This document shows positions 62,523 through 64,000 of a stretch of 64,000 nt of DNA, one piece after another (the stretch's first letter is position 1; every line of letters starts with the position of its first letter). This DNA comes from JADKCZ01 sp963786945. Its GTDB lineage: Bacteria; Myxococcota; Myxococcia; Myxococcales; Anaeromyxobacteraceae. Below the pieces are notes generated by a model. It did no database searches. It had not been told where the DNA came from and worked only from the letters and a program-made list of their open reading frames with translations. The stretch spans positions 310,001-374,000 of the forward strand of contig CAWBAO010000004.1 of the NCBI GenBank assembly GCA_963786945.1, given 5' to 3'. A program made the position numbers and the translations under genes.

Positions 62523-62561
62523 CCCGGGTGGCGGAGCCGGCGGCGGCCGGGAGGGCGCGGA

Positions 62562-63884
62562 TCAGCTCCGGTAGTCGGCGTTCTCGGTGACGTACTCGTG
62601 GGTGAGGTCGGCGCCGAGGACCTCGGCCGCGCCCGGCCCCACGCCCAGCTCGATCTCGATCTCCACCGCCCGCTCGTGGCGGGGGAAGTCGACCGGGGGC
62701 CTGAAGGTGATGCCGTCGGCCGCCGGCGCCTGCGGGTAGAGCTCGGCGGCCAGCAGGTGGGCGGTGAGCCGCCGCTCCTTCTCCCGGTCGAGCTGGAAGA
62801 GCCCGCCCTCCAGGATCACCTCGCCGCCCATGGTGAGGCGGGCCCGGGCCGGGTCGAGGGGGATGCCGCGCGCGCCGGCCTCCTTGCCGAGCGCCGCCAC
62901 CAGCCGGCCCACGTTGGGATCGTTCCCCGCCACCGCGGTCTTGAGGAGCGGCGAGTTGACCACCGCCTTGCCGAGCTGGCGGGCCGCCGCCGCGTCGGGC
63001 GCGCCGCGGACCGTGACCCGCATGACGTGGCGCACCCCCTCGCCGTTGCGGACCACGTCCTCGGCGAGGTCCCGGCAGACCCGGGTGAGAGCGGCCTGGA
63101 AGGCGGCGGCGTCGACCGGCCCCGCCGCGCCCGAGGCCAGCGCCACCACGGTGTCGCTGGTGGAGGTGTCGGAGTCGATGGAGATGGCGTTGAAGCTGGC
63201 GTCGACGGCGGCCGCCAGCGCGGCGCGCAGCGTGGCCCGGTCCACCGCGGCGTCGGTGAGCAGGTAGGCCAGCATGGTGGCGAGGTTGGGCTCGATCATG
63301 CCCGCCCCCTTGGCGATGCCCACGATGGAGGCGCCGCCGGGGAGGACGTGGCGCCGGACCTTCGGGTAGAGGTCGGTGGTCATGATGCCGTCGGCCGCCG
63401 GGAGGATGCTCCGTCCCTGCAGCGATCCGACCGCCGCCGGCAGCGCCGCCACCATGGCGCCGACCGGGAGCCGCCAGCCGATGACCCCGGTGGACGACGG
63501 CAGCACCTCGCCGGGCGCCAGCCCGAGCAGGCCGGCGGCCTCGGCGCAGAGCCGCTCGCAGGCCTCGACGCCGCCCGGGGCGCAGACGTTGGAGATCTTG
63601 TTGTTGACGAGCAGGGCGCCGAGCCGCGGCTCGTCCAGGCGGCGGCGCCCCACCAGCACCGGCGCGCCGGGGAAGGCGTTCCTGGTGAAGACCGCGGCGA
63701 ACGCCTCGGTGGGCCGATCCAGCGCCAGCAGCGCCAGCTTCATGCGAGCCGGCTTGTCCACCTCCTGGGGAACGAACTCGAACGACGAGGCGCCGGCGCG
63801 GAAGCCGCGCGGGAGGCCGGCCTGGGTGGCCAGCCAGTCACGGTGCGCGGCGCGGTCGGCGAAGGTCAGCGAGGTGCTCGGCAT
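62562..63884 (-). CDS. argJ: Bifunctional glutamate/ornithine N-acetyltransferase ArgJ
   Basis: 440 residues. Arginine biosynthesis: transfers acetyl from N-acetylornithine to glutamate (and may use acetyl-CoA). Self-cleavage site IEPNLATMLAYLLTDA with nucleophile Thr203 after Ala202. Also STGVIG (131-136), ADGIMTTDLYPK (164-175) and SIDSDTSTSDT. ATG 63884 has GGAGGG five bases upstream; on the minus strand TCGACC, 17 bases, TAGACA precedes it as a possible promoter. Other arg genes are not in the window. Confidence 0.94.
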   Translation of the reverse strand: MPSTSLTFADRAAHRDWLATQAGLPRGFRAGASSFEFVPQEVDKPARMKLALLALDRPTEAFAAVFTRNAFPGAPVLVGRRRLDEPRLGALLVNNKISNVCAPGGVEACERLCAEAAGLLGLAPGEVLPSSTGVIGWRLPVGAMVAALPAAVGSLQGRSILPAADGIMTTDLYPKVRRHVLPGGASIVGIAKGAGMIEPNLATMLAYLLTDAAVDRATLRAALAAAVDASFNAISIDSDTSTSDTVVALASGAAGPVDAAAFQAALTRVCRDLAEDVVRNGEGVRHVMRVTVRGAPDAAAARQLGKAVVNSPLLKTAVAGNDPNVGRLVAALGKEAGARGIPLDPARARLTMGGEVILEGGLFQLDREKERRLTAHLLAAELYPQAPAADGITFRPPVDFPRHERAVEIEIELGVGPGAAEVLGADLTHEYVTENADYRS

Positions 63885-64000
63885 CCATCCCTCCAGCGGG
63901 AGTCGGTCCGCGTGTCTACCACCAACCAGGCGGCCGGTCGATCCGGGCCGCGAGCGACCATGAGGGGACGGGGCCGTCGGGGAGGTCCCCGCGCCCGGAC

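Noticed and set aside
63885..64000. Plus-strand ATG near 63960 as a new gene start
   Set aside because: Only about 40 bases remain in the window, with no ribosome site or recognisable product; this cannot be supported.

Overview
The window is very GC-rich chromosomal DNA, gene-dense and with mostly short intergenic gaps. It suggests a myxobacterium-like member of the Myxococcota, most probably close to Anaeromyxobacter. The reasons are a full set of homologues of the Myxococcus Glt gliding-motility proteins, a cbb3 oxidase operon and a myxobacterial PilZ protein. The genus is an inference.

Layout. Bases 1-1000 hold the end of a lower-GC gene with a zinc ribbon and a DUF4177-like domain, then tRNA-Pro, a plausible right edge of an integrated element. 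1000-7469: Xaa-Pro aminopeptidase and M61 peptidase (one operon), a lysine-fermentation dehydrogenase (kdd), tRNA-Leu, a DUF2203 protein and ffh. 7476-34683: the main feature, a block of about 27 kb encoding the trans-envelope gliding machinery in the order gltB-A-C-D-E-F-G-H-I-J on the minus strand, with the lipoprotein gene gltK/cglC divergent at its head. The proteins are outer-membrane barrels (GltA, GltB, GltH), TPR proteins (GltC, GltD, GltE), two TonB-like trans-envelope proteins (GltG with an FHA domain, GltJ with zinc-ribbon and GYF domains) and a 4096-residue TPR protein (GltI). Two genes continue the unit past gltJ: a divergent RelA/SpoT-synthetase-like protein and a small zinc-ribbon protein. 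This link between a motility machine and a (p)ppGpp-synthetase-like fold is the most novel-looking item. As written, gltJ carries two compensating frameshifts.

34680-41807: a DUF192 lipoprotein, a PilZ protein, a membrane HELVH/TPR protein, acnB (one frameshift) and a beta-helix lipoprotein. 41868-50085: a complete cbb3 cytochrome oxidase operon (ccoN, O, P, Q, G, H, a SafE/TauE protein, I, S) with an unusual subunit arrangement: the CcoP cytochrome domain is fused to CcoO and the CcoP membrane stub is separate. 50253-52256: a cytoplasmic molybdopterin oxidoreductase.

52376-55577: an epimerase, two paralogous outer-membrane proteins and a zinc-ribbon protein. This segment records a tandem duplication whose junction, gene remnants and duplicated terminator hairpin can still be read. 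55671-64000: tRNA-Cys, a three-gene operon faintly like type III secretion accessory genes, a secreted protein of unknown function, a hemolysin III family protein, a PLP aminotransferase, an HtrA-like protease and argJ.

The work is manual reading of sequence and translations. Family names come from remembered motifs, not from searches.
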